Below, piece after piece: positions 1 through 9,057 of a stretch of DNA of 64,000 bases. The notes under the pieces were generated by a model. That model saw only the letters and a program-made list of their open reading frames with translations. It was not told where the DNA came from and did not search any database. Each line of letters opens with the position of its first letter. The stretch's first letter is position 1. This DNA comes from Phytoactinopolyspora halophila (GTDB lineage: Bacteria > Actinomycetota > Actinomycetes > Jiangellales > Jiangellaceae), in NCBI RefSeq assembly GCF_003287285.1, contig NZ_QMIG01000001.1, forward strand, positions 186,001 through 250,000. The letters are read 5' to 3'. Made by a program: the position numbers and the translations under genes.

Positions 1-2867
1 AGGCCGAGATCCGTTTCGGCGACGACGTTCCCGGCCTCGATCCCACCGACACCGACGGCGAGTACACCGTCACCATCGAGGTCACCGACGCTTCCGGGGA
101 CACGGCCACCTGCGACGTCGACGTCCGTGTCGTCCCCGTACTCGACATCGGCGAGCTGCGCGGCGCCGTCCCCGGAGACGCTAACGGCCGCGAATACGTC
201 TCGCCGTACGCGCTGGGCAGCCCGGTGTTCCAGCCCGGCGATCCGATCGCCGTCCGGGGTGTGGTCACGCAGCGCACCATGGAGGAGAACGACGACGGCG
301 ACTACGACTTCCAAGGCTTCTTCATCCAGAGTCTGGACGCGGACCCGGCGGAGATCGACGGATTCGAGGCCGGCGATCCCGCCTTTTCCGACGGCGACGA
401 TCAGACATCGGACGGCCTGTGGGTGTCCACGAGCACGTTCCCCACCGTGCGCCCGGACTTCGCGTCCACCCCACCGATCGGCGAGCAGTACTACGCCGAA
501 CCCGGCGACATCGTCACGCTGCGCGGCCCGATCGTCGAGGACTTCCAGCAGACCGTGCTGCAGAGCCCGTTCGTCGTCGACGTCGCCACGCCGGAGGAGT
601 CGGGCGCCGATCTCGATTCCCACATCGAGGTCACCGAGGCCGATCCGCCCGACGACGTCCAGGAGGCGTCGGTGTACTGGGAGCGGCTGGCCGGGATGCA
701 GGTCGAGGTCCCGGAGGACAGCCTGGCGGTCAGCGGCAACGACTCCTTCGCCCCGTCCACCAGCGAGTTCTGGGCGATCCGGGGCGATCATCCGGTCGCG
801 CAGCGCGACGACCCGGCACATCGCCGCGTATTCCGTGACTACCACCCGCTCGCGCACAACGGCCCGTTCGACCTGGAGGAAGGACCGGGAGATCAGCACG
901 CGTACCGCATGGTCCTCGGCTCGTTCGGCATCAAGGCCGCGCAGGACGACGCCACGGCCACGATCACCCCGGCGCGCAGCGGGGACACGTTCGCCGAGGC
1001 CACACAGGGTGGGCTGTACTTCAGCTTCGACAAGTACCAGATCATGGTCGATGCGCAGCCGGAGCTGGAGCGCGGTCCCGACCCGTCGGCTTCCAGTCTC
1101 GACGTCGTCGACGGGTTCGAGCCCGCCAACGAGTACTCGGTGATGGTGTACAACGTCGAGAACCTCTACGACTACCGGTCGGACCCATTCAGTGGCTGTG
1201 ACCTCGATCCGGACATCGTTCCGGACGGGCAGCAGCCGACGAGCACCTGCGAGGCGGACGAGCCCGGCGGGTCGACCGTCTCGCCGCCGTTCACCTACGC
1301 GCCTCGCGATCAGGAGTCGTACGACGCGCAGCGCACCGCGATCGCCGAGCAGATCCTGCTCGCACTCGACGCGCCGGACATCATCACCATCCAGGAGGCG
1401 GAGAAGCAGGACGTCTGCGTCCCCGTGTACGACGAGGACACGCCGGCCGAGTCCTTCCTGGATTGCGACCTGTCCGCACCGGAGGACGGCGAGACGATGG
1501 AGAGCACCGACCGCGGCTCCGGCGCACCCGACACCGTGGAAGAGCTCGCGCTCGAGATCTTCCGGCAATCCGAGGGCGACATCCGCTACGAGGCATCCGG
1601 CGACGCGGTCAATGGCCGTGACGTGCGCGGGATCACCCAGGGTTTCCTCCACCGCACCGATCGCGTCGAGCTCGCCTCGGTTGATGACGTGCTCGACGAT
1701 CCGGTGCTGGGCGACGGCGACGCCGTGGACCTTCCCTACCCCGGGGACGACGAGCGTACCGACGTCGCGCCGTGGGTGAAGGAGCCGGCCAACCCGAAGG
1801 CGGTCAACGCCGTTCTGGCCGACGACGCCGAGCTGGAGGACGGCGGCCGGTTCCCGCAGTCCGGATACGCGTTCACCCGGCCCGTCCAGGTCGCCAAGTT
1901 CCGGATCTACCCGGACGGCGTCGGCACCGGCGAGTACGTCGAGCGCTACGTCACCTCGAACCACATGTCGTCCGGGCCGGACAGGCGGGTGGAGCAGCGC
2001 ACCGAACAAGCCCGGCTCAACGCCGCCGTCGGCGAGGCGATACGCGACGCCGGCGGGCAGGTCCTGGTCACGGGTGATTTCAACGTCTTCCCGAGACCCG
2101 ACGACCCGTTCCCGGCCTTCCAGACCGATCCGGAGCGGGAACCGACCGACCAGCTCTCCGCGATGTACGAGCGCGGGTTCACCAACCTGCACGACGTCAT
2201 CATCGACGAGGCACCGGAGAACACGTACAGCTTCATCTTCCAGGGGGTCTCGCAGATCCTCGACCACATCTTCGTCGACGACACGACGCTCGACGAGCTG
2301 GTCATCGCCCGCTTCATTCACATCAACGCCGATTACCCGGCCGAGACACCCGACTTCGAAGCGGGGCGGGGCGCGTCCGATCACGATCCCCTGTACGCGC
2401 GCTTCGGCTTCGAGGCCGTGGGCGAGCCCGAATGCACGGAAACGGTGAGCGGCAGGCACGCCGGCCCGCTCCACGCATCCGAGGGCGTCACCTGCCTCGA
2501 AGGAGCAACGGTGTTCGGGCCGGTCAACATCGAGCCGGGCGCGTCGTTCGTCGCACACGACTCCCGGATCACCGGCTCGGTCGACGCCAGCGACGCCGAC
2601 GACATCCTCTTCTGCGACACCCGCGTGATCGGGCCGACGAAGCTCGCCGGCAGCTCCGCCGTGACGCTGGGTGACCCGGAGCGGGATTGCGGGAGCAACG
2701 CGCTGATCGGACCGGTGTCCCTCACCGGCACGACAGGACCGAGCGTGCTCGCCGGGAACCGCATCATCGGGGGACTCACCTGCGAGGACAACGACCCGGC
2801 GCCGGTCAACCGCGACGTGGCGAATGACGTTCTCGGCCCGGCACGGGGCCAGTGCAGCGATCTCTAG
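1..2867 (+). CDS. Secreted endonuclease/exonuclease/phosphatase-family protein, 5' end outside the window
   Basis: The reading frame (codons starting at base 3) is open to the left edge, so only the C-terminal ~955 residues are present. The first ~45 visible residues read like the end of an Ig/PKD-like beta domain (EYTVTIEVTD). The EEP (DNase I-like) fold follows: VMVYNVENLYD, TIQEAEKQD with the metal-binding Glu, SNHMSSGPD, VLVTGDFNVFPRP (catalytic Asp and Asn), ILDHIFVDD and the terminal GASDHDPLYARF with the catalytic His. This is the architecture of secreted ExeM/NucH-like nucleases. After the catalytic domain comes a ~150-residue Gly/Val-rich tail with repeated I-G-P-V steps, which looks like a short beta-helix. 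The signal peptide must lie upstream of the window. Substrate (DNA, phosphodiester or phospholipid) cannot be decided. A strong palindrome follows the stop. Confidence 0.85.
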   Translation, partial: AEIRFGDDVPGLDPTDTDGEYTVTIEVTDASGDTATCDVDVRVVPVLDIGELRGAVPGDANGREYVSPYALGSPVFQPGDPIAVRGVVTQRTMEENDDGDYDFQGFFIQSLDADPAEIDGFEAGDPAFSDGDDQTSDGLWVSTSTFPTVRPDFASTPPIGEQYYAEPGDIVTLRGPIVEDFQQTVLQSPFVVDVATPEESGADLDSHIEVTEADPPDDVQEASVYWERLAGMQVEVPEDSLAVSGNDSFAPSTSEFWAIRGDHPVAQRDDPAHRRVFRDYHPLAHNGPFDLEEGPGDQHAYRMVLGSFGIKAAQDDATATITPARSGDTFAEATQGGLYFSFDKYQIMVDAQPELERGPDPSASSLDVVDGFEPANEYSVMVYNVENLYDYRSDPFSGCDLDPDIVPDGQQPTSTCEADEPGGSTVSPPFTYAPRDQESYDAQRTAIAEQILLALDAPDIITIQEAEKQDVCVPVYDEDTPAESFLDCDLSAPEDGETMESTDRGSGAPDTVEELALEIFRQSEGDIRYEASGDAVNGRDVRGITQGFLHRTDRVELASVDDVLDDPVLGDGDAVDLPYPGDDERTDVAPWVKEPANPKAVNAVLADDAELEDGGRFPQSGYAFTRPVQVAKFRIYPDGVGTGEYVERYVTSNHMSSGPDRRVEQRTEQARLNAAVGEAIRDAGGQVLVTGDFNVFPRPDDPFPAFQTDPEREPTDQLSAMYERGFTNLHDVIIDEAPENTYSFIFQGVSQILDHIFVDDTTLDELVIARFIHINADYPAETPDFEAGRGASDHDPLYARFGFEAVGEPECTETVSGRHAGPLHASEGVTCLEGATVFGPVNIEPGASFVAHDSRITGSVDASDADDILFCDTRVIGPTKLAGSSAVTLGDPERDCGSNALIGPVSLTGTTGPSVLAGNRIIGGLTCEDNDPAPVNRDVANDVLGPARGQCSDL

Positions 2868-2883
2868 CGGAGGCGCGATCCCC

Positions 2884-2951
2884 ACTTCTTGGGTTTACGG
2901 AACGTCCAGAGCCTGTAAGAGCCTCCTGGACGTTCCATAGACCCAAGAAGT
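2884..2951. repeat. 68-bp palindromic element, copy 1; likely bidirectional terminator
   Basis: The arms begin ACTTCTTGGG and end CCCAAGAAGT and pair along almost their full length (about 29 bp with a few wobbles) around a short loop. It starts 16 bases after the nuclease stop and lies just before the end of the convergent sigma-factor gene, so it suits a two-way terminator. A second copy, about 81% identical by my count, lies at 20939-21006. Confidence 0.75.
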
Positions 2952-2975
2952 GAGCGCTAATCACTCGAGGGCGCG

Positions 2976-4099
2976 CTAATCGGCTACCCGCGCCCGCTCG
3001 ACATCGCCGAGGTCGCGCAGCAGGTCGGCCCGAGTGGCGTGGTAAAGGTGGTAGCGCTCCAGCACATCGGCGAGGTTGTCGAGTTCGGACATGGCGGTCT
3101 CCGCGTCAACGGTGTAGCGGAGCGCGATCGCGCGGTGCAGGCGGGTGACCGGCGACGGCGCGAGGTGCAGCAGCATGTCATACAGCAGCACGATCTGGGG
3201 CCAGTCGGTGTCCTCCCAGCAATCCGCTTCCGCGTGGCACGCCACGATGGCGGCCTGCAGCTGGTACGGCCCTGGTTGATGCTTCCGGGCTGTCCGCGTC
3301 AGCAGCCGCGTCGCGTCGTCGATCATCTCCCGGTCCCAGAGAGATCGATCCTGATCCTGGAGCAGCACCAGCTCACCGCCGGCGTCGAACCGGGCCGTCG
3401 CCCGGGCACGGTGCAAGCGGATCAGGGCGAGCAAGCCGGTAGGCTCCGGCTCGGAGGGCACCAGCCGGTGCAGCAGCACGGCCAGCCATTCCGCGTCGTC
3501 GGCCAGGTCACGGGACTGAGCCTGCTCGGCCGTCGCCAGGTACCCCTCGTTGAACAGCAGATAGATGACGGCGAGAACCTCGGTTAGGCGGGCCGCCAGC
3601 TCGTCGTCGGCGGGTACCCGGTACGGGATGCCCGCGTCACTGATCTTGCGTTTGGCCCGCGTGATTCGGCGGGCGACGGTGGTGTCCGGCACCAGGAAGG
3701 CACGGGCGATCTGTGCCGTCGTCAGCCCGCACACCACGCGCAGCGTGAGCGCGATCTGGGATGCGCGCGGCAACGCGGGATGGCAACACGTGAAGATCAG
3801 CCGCAGCCGTTCGTCGGGCATGCGCTCGGCCGGCAGGGCAGCTGCGCCAGCTTCGCACGGTAGTTGCTCTCGCGGCGCGGCATGTCCAGGCCACGGCGGC
3901 GGGCGACCGTGAATAGCCACGCGTCCGGCCGCTCCGGCACGCCGTCAACTGGCCAGCGTTCCAGCGCGGCCAGCACGGCGTCTTGGACCAGGTCCTCCGC
4001 CGTGGCAAAGTCGCCGATGAGATGGACCAGGGACGCGGCCAACCGGCCCGCGTGCTCGCGCACCACGCGGGCCAGCTCGGCGTGCGACGTTTCGGCCAC
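2976..4099 (-). pseudogene. ECF42-type RNA polymerase sigma factor, broken by a frameshift
   Basis: The gene is read in two frames. The N-terminal part starts at GTG 4099, four bases after the upstream stop, and carries sigma region 2 (AEDLVQDAVLAALERWP, then [15 protein letters not shown]) to about base 3845. The C-terminal part continues one frame over from about 3845 to 2976 with [16 protein letters not shown], region 4 ([25 protein letters not shown]) and a long helical TPR-like C-terminal extension. That extension, together with an upstream DGPF/YCII partner, is characteristic of group ECF42. Adding one base near the run CTGCCCTGCC restores one frame; the linker between regions 2 and 4 also looks shorter than usual, so a small deletion is possible. 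Either the sigma factor is inactive or there is a sequencing error. Confidence 0.75.
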
Positions 4100-4103
4100 G
4101 ATC

Positions 4104-4484
4104 TCACGACGCCAGTGGCCGGATCTCGACGACGGGGCATCCCGGCCAGGACGTGGCCATCCGGAGTGCCTCATCTAGATCGGCGACCTCGACGTAACCG
4201 CTGACGATCTCCTTGCCTTCCACGAACGGGCCGTCGGTGACGACCGGCTCGGCACCCTCCAGGCGCACAGTCGTCGCGGTGTGCCCGGGTTGCTGCTTGC
4301 TTCCTGCCTGGATCGTGTCGACGTGGTCGGCAAACCACCGGTCGACACCGTTGCCGTCCGGTTCTGCGACCGTCGCGTATCGCATGCCCCAGAACGCGTC
4401 CCAGGGCTCTTGCGGGCCTCGGTAGCCCGCGCTACTCCTTTCTCGTGAACGATCCGCTGGGATATTGGCGTTCGAGCTGGTCAC
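4104..4484 (-). CDS. Chimeric VOC-fragment/DGPF (YCII) protein, ECF42 partner
   Basis: The last ~75 residues are a typical DGPF/YCII domain (VTDGPFVEGKEIVSGY, then DLDEALRMA and a VEIRPL end), the family encoded next to ECF42 sigma factors. The preceding residues are not the usual YCII N-terminus. They read WDAFWGMRYATVAEPDGN, which matches the C-terminal strand of VOC/glyoxalase proteins (WG-x-RYA-x-x-x-DPDGN). The gene therefore looks like a VOC 3' end joined to a DGPF 3' part by deletion. A good AAGGAG sits inside the frame near 4440 without a suitable start behind it, as expected for a leftover ribosome binding site. The start given (GTG) is uncertain. The frameshifted sigma gene follows by 4 bases. 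Confidence 0.6.
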   Translation of the reverse strand: MTSSNANIPADRSRERSSAGYRGPQEPWDAFWGMRYATVAEPDGNGVDRWFADHVDTIQAGSKQQPGHTATTVRLEGAEPVVTDGPFVEGKEIVSGYVEVADLDEALRMATSWPGCPVVEIRPLAS

Positions 4485-4599
4485 CGCGCTTTAGCAACCT
4501 GCCCTTACCAATAAGACGATCGGCGAACCCGCGAATAGGACACGCTCGCGGAAACGAGTACTGACGTATGGCATCCGTGACGTATACCATAGCGAACAT

Positions 4600-4618
4600 T
4601 TAGGTTAGGCATGCCATA
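4600..4618 (+). promoter_or_regulatory. IdeR/DtxR-type iron box
   Basis: The 19-mer TTAGGTTAGGCATGCCATA matches the IdeR consensus TTAGGTTAGGCTAACCTAA at 14 of 19 positions, including the whole left half; CTAAGG continues the right half. It lies about 80 bases upstream of the siderophore-binding gene, where an iron-loaded repressor would block transcription. Confidence 0.7.
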
Positions 4619-4697
4619 CTAAGGTTCGGCTAAGTCGTGCGCCGGGTATGGCCACGTCGACGTCCGCTCCGAAGCCGCCAACAATGGAGGGATCGCT

Positions 4698-5726
4698 GTG
4701 TCCGCTGCCTGGGCACGTTCTGCCGCTACATTGATCCTGCTGGCCCTGTTCGGGCTCGCGGGATGCTCATCCGATGATCAGGACGATCACACCGGCTCCA
4801 CGGCAGCCGGGGAGCCGGAATCCGCATACCCGGTCTCCATCGAGTCCGCACTCGGCACTGCCGACATCGAGACCGAGCCGGAGCGAATCGTCACGATCGG
4901 CCGCGGCACCGCCGACATCGTCGTGGCGCTCGGCCATACGCCCGTCGGCATCGAGGAAGACACGTGGTCAGGGGACGAGCAGGGCTACAACCCGTGGTTC
5001 CGGGAGGCTATTGACGCCGCCGGAGGCGAACTTCCCGCCACGTTCACCGCGCAGCCCGAGATCGACATGGACGCGATCGTCGAACTCGATCCCGACGTGA
5101 TCCTCGCCCCGCAGTCCGGCATCACGCAGGACGACTTCGACCTTCTCAACGATCTCGCTCCGACCGTCGCCTATCCAGAGGAAGCGTGGGGCACTCCCTG
5201 GGACACCACGATCGAGCTGGTCGGTGAGGCATTGGGCCAGAGCGACGAGGCCGCCGCCCTGATCGACGAGATCGACGCACAGTTCGCCGAGGTCGCGGCC
5301 GAGCATCCCGAGTTCGACGGCGTGACATTCGCCTACATCTACGCCAGCGAACCCGGTGCGCTGGGTGTGATGCAGCCGTACGAGCCGCGTGCCACGTTCG
5401 TGAGCAAGCTGGGGCTCACTCCCGCGCCGTTCATCGAGGACCTGCCGATCTCGGAAGGAACCGCATCGTCGGAAATCGGCCTGGAGAACGCGGACATGCT
5501 CGACGACACCGACGTCGTCATCAACTGGTTCAGCGACGCCGAACAGCAGGCCGAGATCGAAGCGCAGCCGCTTTACGCCCAGATACCGGCCGTCGAGCGG
5601 GGCTCGTATGTCGTGAACTACGACCGCCCATTCGTCACCGCGACCAGCCTCCTCACGCCCCTCACGGTGCCCTGGGTGATCGACGACTACGCGGACCAGC
5701 TCGCCGAGGCCGTCGCACAACTGTGA
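4698..5726 (+). CDS. Siderophore ABC transporter substrate-binding lipoprotein (first of a tandem pair)
   Basis: This is a 342-residue protein with a lipoprotein signal: basic N-terminus, hydrophobic stretch and lipobox LAGC, so Cys23 would be lipidated. The mature part is a class III periplasmic-binding fold (Peripla_BP_2, FepB/FecB type): ERIVTIGRGTADIVVALG, DVILAPQSGITQDD, APTVAYP and a C-terminal VVNYDRPFVTATSL. It should capture a ferric siderophore outside the membrane for the permeases encoded downstream. The start is GTG behind AATGGAGGGATC. It heads the operon controlled by the iron box at 4600. The next gene is a close paralog. Confidence 0.9.
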   Translation: MSAAWARSAATLILLALFGLAGCSSDDQDDHTGSTAAGEPESAYPVSIESALGTADIETEPERIVTIGRGTADIVVALGHTPVGIEEDTWSGDEQGYNPWFREAIDAAGGELPATFTAQPEIDMDAIVELDPDVILAPQSGITQDDFDLLNDLAPTVAYPEEAWGTPWDTTIELVGEALGQSDEAAALIDEIDAQFAEVAAEHPEFDGVTFAYIYASEPGALGVMQPYEPRATFVSKLGLTPAPFIEDLPISEGTASSEIGLENADMLDDTDVVINWFSDAEQQAEIEAQPLYAQIPAVERGSYVVNYDRPFVTATSLLTPLTVPWVIDDYADQLAEAVAQL

Positions 5727-5745
5727 TCGATGCGGAGTCGACCCG

Positions 5746-6894
5746 ATGATCTCGACCAACGATGTTCGAGGCGAAACCACGACGAAGGGACCCGGTGTGT
5801 GCAGCACCATCGACCATCATCCGACGCCACGCCACCGCGCCCGGCGATATGCAGGCGCACTCCTCGTCGCCGTGGCCGGGCTCATCTCCAGTGCATGCGC
5901 CGCCAACGACAGCGACGTTGCCAGCAGCGAATCAGCCGGTGACCCGGCCGAACCAGCCGGCTCTTCCGACGGATCCGCCGCAGCCGACGCGTTTCCGGTG
6001 ACCATCGAATCAGCCCTCGGAACGGCGGTCATCGAGAGCGAGCCCGAACGCGTGGTCACCATCGGCTGGGGCGCCGACGACATCGCCGTCGCCCTCGACG
6101 TCGTGCCGGTGGGAATCGAAGAGGCCACATTCGCCGGGGACGACGACGGCTATCGGCCGTGGCTTCGGGAGGCGGTCGAAGCGTCCGGAGCCGACCTGCC
6201 GACCACCTTCAGCGCGCAACCAGAACTCGACATCGACGCGGTGGTCGCCCTCGAACCCGACCTGATCCTTGCCCCGCAATCCGGCATCACCCAGGACGAC
6301 TACGACGTCCTCAGCGATCTCGCACCCACCGTCGCCTACCCGGAACGTGCCTGGGCCACGCCATGGGACACCCAGATCGAGCTGGTCGGCAAGGCTCTCG
6401 GCAAGAGCGACGCGGCCGACGCGCTGATTGACCAGGTGACCAGCCGGATCGCCGACACGGCCGCCGAACACCCGGAATTTGAAGGCGTCACGTTCGCCTA
6501 CATCTACGCCGTCGAGCGGGGATCGCTGCACGTCTACCAGCGGCAAGATCCCCGCGTCGAGTTCGTCGCGCGGCTCGGATTGGAAGAAGATCCCGAGCTC
6601 TCGTCACTCGAACTGAGCGAGGGACAGTTCACGACGGATCTGGGCCTCGAACGTGCGGACATGCTCGACGACGTCGATGTGGTGATCACCTGGTTCAACG
6701 ACGAGGAGAACCAGGCCGAGATCGAAGCGCAGCCGCTGTATGCACAGATTCCTGCAGTGCAGCGCGGATCGTATGTGGTGAACCACGATCACGCGCTCAT
6801 CATGGCGGCGACGCTGATGACGCCCCTGAGCGTCCCGTGGGCCGTCGACGAGTACGCCGAGGACATCAGCGACGCGATCCAGCACCTGGAGTGA
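5746..6894 (+). CDS. Siderophore ABC transporter substrate-binding lipoprotein (second of a tandem pair)
   Basis: This paralog of the preceding gene is alignable throughout: both contain GITQDD, DLAPTVAYP, TPWDT, IELVG, HPEFxGVTFAYIYA and QAEIEAQPLYAQIPAV. The N-terminus is longer, with a weak lipobox-like SSAC at residue 51. Two starts are plausible: ATG 5746 with GGAG 8 bases upstream, and GTG 5797 with AAGGGA 6 bases upstream, which would give a more ordinary signal peptide. Residues around the predicted ligand cleft differ from the paralog (for example SLHVYQRQDPR against ALGVMQPYEPR). The two proteins may thus bind different siderophores but share one permease/ATPase set. Confidence 0.88.
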   Translation: MISTNDVRGETTTKGPGVCSTIDHHPTPRHRARRYAGALLVAVAGLISSACAANDSDVASSESAGDPAEPAGSSDGSAAADAFPVTIESALGTAVIESEPERVVTIGWGADDIAVALDVVPVGIEEATFAGDDDGYRPWLREAVEASGADLPTTFSAQPELDIDAVVALEPDLILAPQSGITQDDYDVLSDLAPTVAYPERAWATPWDTQIELVGKALGKSDAADALIDQVTSRIADTAAEHPEFEGVTFAYIYAVERGSLHVYQRQDPRVEFVARLGLEEDPELSSLELSEGQFTTDLGLERADMLDDVDVVITWFNDEENQAEIEAQPLYAQIPAVQRGSYVVNHDHALIMAATLMTPLSVPWAVDEYAEDISDAIQHLE

Positions 6895-6952
6895 TCCAGA
6901 AACGGCCATCCCAGAATCGAGCATCCGGAACCCGACCATCACTCACGATCAC

Positions 6953-8023
6953 ATGACCACGACCGAGACCCGGCCAGCCCCGGCGCCCGCCTCCGGCAGG
7001 AACGGGCGCGGACCGGTCACGCCCGTGCGCGCGGGCCGACGACGGCTCCCGGGGCTTGCCCTCGGTCTCGCCGCTGCCGTCGCGCTGTTCGCAGTAATGA
7101 TCATGGTGAGTCTCGCGATCGGCACCAAGGAGCTGTCTATCACGGAGGTCTGGACGGGCGTCGTCCAGCCCGACGACAGCTACGCCAGCGTGGTGGTGGA
7201 GACCCGGATTCCGCGGACCGTTCTCGGAGTCGTGGCCGGTGCCAGCCTTGCGGTCGCCGGCGTTCTGATCCAGGGCATCACCCGCAATCCCCTGGGTGAT
7301 CCGGGTCTGCTCGGCGTCAACGCGGGAGCGTCCGCCGCGATCGTGACCGGCATGGCGTTCTTCGGGCTCGGCGCGGCGCCCGTGTGGGTGGCGATTCCCG
7401 GTGCGTTCGCCGCGGTAGCTGTCGTCTACGTCGTGGGCTCCGGGCGTGGCGGGGCGTCGCCCTTGCGGCTGGTACTGGCCGGAGCCGTGGTCAACGCCGT
7501 GCTGGTCGCCTACATCGAAGCCGTTGCGCTGACCAACCCGAGCACGTTCGACACCTACCGGTTCTGGGTGATCGGTTCGCTCTCGGGACGGGGATTCGAC
7601 GTCATCGCCGCCGTCCTTCCAGTGGCCGTAGCCGGTTTGCTTCTCACCGTCATCCTGCTGCCCGGGCTGAACGCGCTGGCACTCGGCGACGAGACCGCGC
7701 ACGCGCTCGGTGCACCCACCACGGTGATCCGGATCGGGGGCGCTGCCGGTGCGACGATGCTCAGTGCCGCGGCCACGGCGGCATGTGGCCCCATCGCGTT
7801 CGTCGGTCTCGCCGTGCCCCACATCGTGCGCCCGTTCGTCGGCACCGATCACCGCTGGCTGGTTCCGTACTGTGCCGCGCTCGGACCGGTACTGCTCCTC
7901 GGCGCGGACGTCATCGGCCGGGTCGTCGCGCGTCCCGGCGAGCTCATGGTCGGCGTCGTCATCGCATTCATCGGAGCGCCCATGCTCATGCTGACCGTGC
8001 GCCGGCTCAAGGGAAGCGCATGA
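6953..8023 (+). CDS. FecCD-family siderophore ABC permease, subunit 1
   Basis: This 356-residue polytopic membrane protein of the BtuC/FecCD family has a basic cytoplasmic N-terminus followed by about nine or ten hydrophobic segments. Family signatures include RIPRTVLGVVAGASLAVAG, GITRNPLGDPGLLGVNAGA and GPIAFVGLAVPHIVR, the last being the coupling region that contacts the ATPase. Its stop overlaps the start of the next permease (ATGA), so the two are translationally coupled and likely form a heterodimeric pore. Confidence 0.92.
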   Translation: MTTTETRPAPAPASGRNGRGPVTPVRAGRRRLPGLALGLAAAVALFAVMIMVSLAIGTKELSITEVWTGVVQPDDSYASVVVETRIPRTVLGVVAGASLAVAGVLIQGITRNPLGDPGLLGVNAGASAAIVTGMAFFGLGAAPVWVAIPGAFAAVAVVYVVGSGRGGASPLRLVLAGAVVNAVLVAYIEAVALTNPSTFDTYRFWVIGSLSGRGFDVIAAVLPVAVAGLLLTVILLPGLNALALGDETAHALGAPTTVIRIGGAAGATMLSAAATAACGPIAFVGLAVPHIVRPFVGTDHRWLVPYCAALGPVLLLGADVIGRVVARPGELMVGVVIAFIGAPMLMLTVRRLKGSA

Positions 8024-9057
8024 CGGCAGAGATTCGCACACCGCTCTCCGGTCCCGGCATCCAGCTGCCCGTGCGGCGCCGCAGCGTCGCCGTCGCCGGC
8101 GGGCTGGCCGTCGCGGTCCTCGTCACCGCGGCCCTCACCCTGGCGCTCGGCGAGCTCGGCGTAGCGCCCGACCGGCTGGCGGCCGCTGTCAGCGGGCAGC
8201 TCGGGCCGCAAGAAGAGTTCGTCCTGAGCCGGCTGCGCGGGCCACGGCTCGCCGTCACCCTCACGGCGGGTGCCGGGTTCGGCATCTCCGGTGCACTGTT
8301 CCAGACTGTCACCCGGAATCCGCTGGGCAGTCCCGACGTCATCGGCCTGGCTGCCGGTGCCAGTGCGGGTGCGGCCGCTTTCGGCCTGATGTGGACCGGG
8401 ATCCTGCCGTTGCCGGCCGGCGCGCTCGTCGGTGCGGTCGTGGCCATGGCGCTCGTCTACGTGGGTACCGGCCAGGGGTTCTCGTCGCCCGGCCGGATGA
8501 TCATCGTCGGTATCGGGGTCAACGCGATGTCGCTGGCCTTCGTTCAGTGGATCATCACCAGCACGCAGCGCGAACAGGCCACGGTGATCGCCGCCTACCT
8601 CAACGGCAGCACGGCATCGCGTTCCTGGGACGACGCGCTGCTGATGACCGTCGCACTGCTCGTGCTGCTGCCGCTGGCCCTGGCGTTCACCCGGCGCTTG
8701 CAGCTCATCGAGATGGGCGACGAGCTCGCCGACGCGCTCGGTGCCCGCGCTCACCAGACCCGCGTCTGGTCGGTAATCATCGCGATCTGCGCCGCGACAG
8801 CTGCCGTCACCGTCGTCGGGCCGGTCGCCTTCGTCGCCCTGACCGCCCCGCAGATCGGGCGCAGGCTCACCCGCGCCAGCGGGCCAAACATCGTCGTCGC
8901 CGCGATGACAGGTGCCCTGGTCCTCTCGTTCGCGGACATGCTCGTCCAGCATGCACCGCTCGGCTCGCAGCTGCCCGTCGGCATCGTCACGGCGGCCGTC
9001 GGCGGCGTATATCTCGGCTACCTGCTCATGAGGGAATGGAAGAAGGTGTCCGCATGA
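8020..9057 (+). CDS. FecCD-family siderophore ABC permease, subunit 2
   Basis: This 345-residue polytopic protein starts at ATG 8020, overlapping the previous stop by 4 bases. An in-frame extension further upstream is just antisense-free overlap and is not used. The motifs are RGPRLAVTLTAGAGFGISG, TVTRNPLGSPDVIGLAAGA and GPVAFVALTAPQIGRRL, equivalent to those of subunit 1. It should pair with that subunit to form the transmembrane channel for the ferric siderophore. Its end overlaps the ATPase start by 4 bases. Confidence 0.92.
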   Translation: MTAEIRTPLSGPGIQLPVRRRSVAVAGGLAVAVLVTAALTLALGELGVAPDRLAAAVSGQLGPQEEFVLSRLRGPRLAVTLTAGAGFGISGALFQTVTRNPLGSPDVIGLAAGASAGAAAFGLMWTGILPLPAGALVGAVVAMALVYVGTGQGFSSPGRMIIVGIGVNAMSLAFVQWIITSTQREQATVIAAYLNGSTASRSWDDALLMTVALLVLLPLALAFTRRLQLIEMGDELADALGARAHQTRVWSVIIAICAATAAVTVVGPVAFVALTAPQIGRRLTRASGPNIVVAAMTGALVLSFADMLVQHAPLGSQLPVGIVTAAVGGVYLGYLLMREWKKVSA

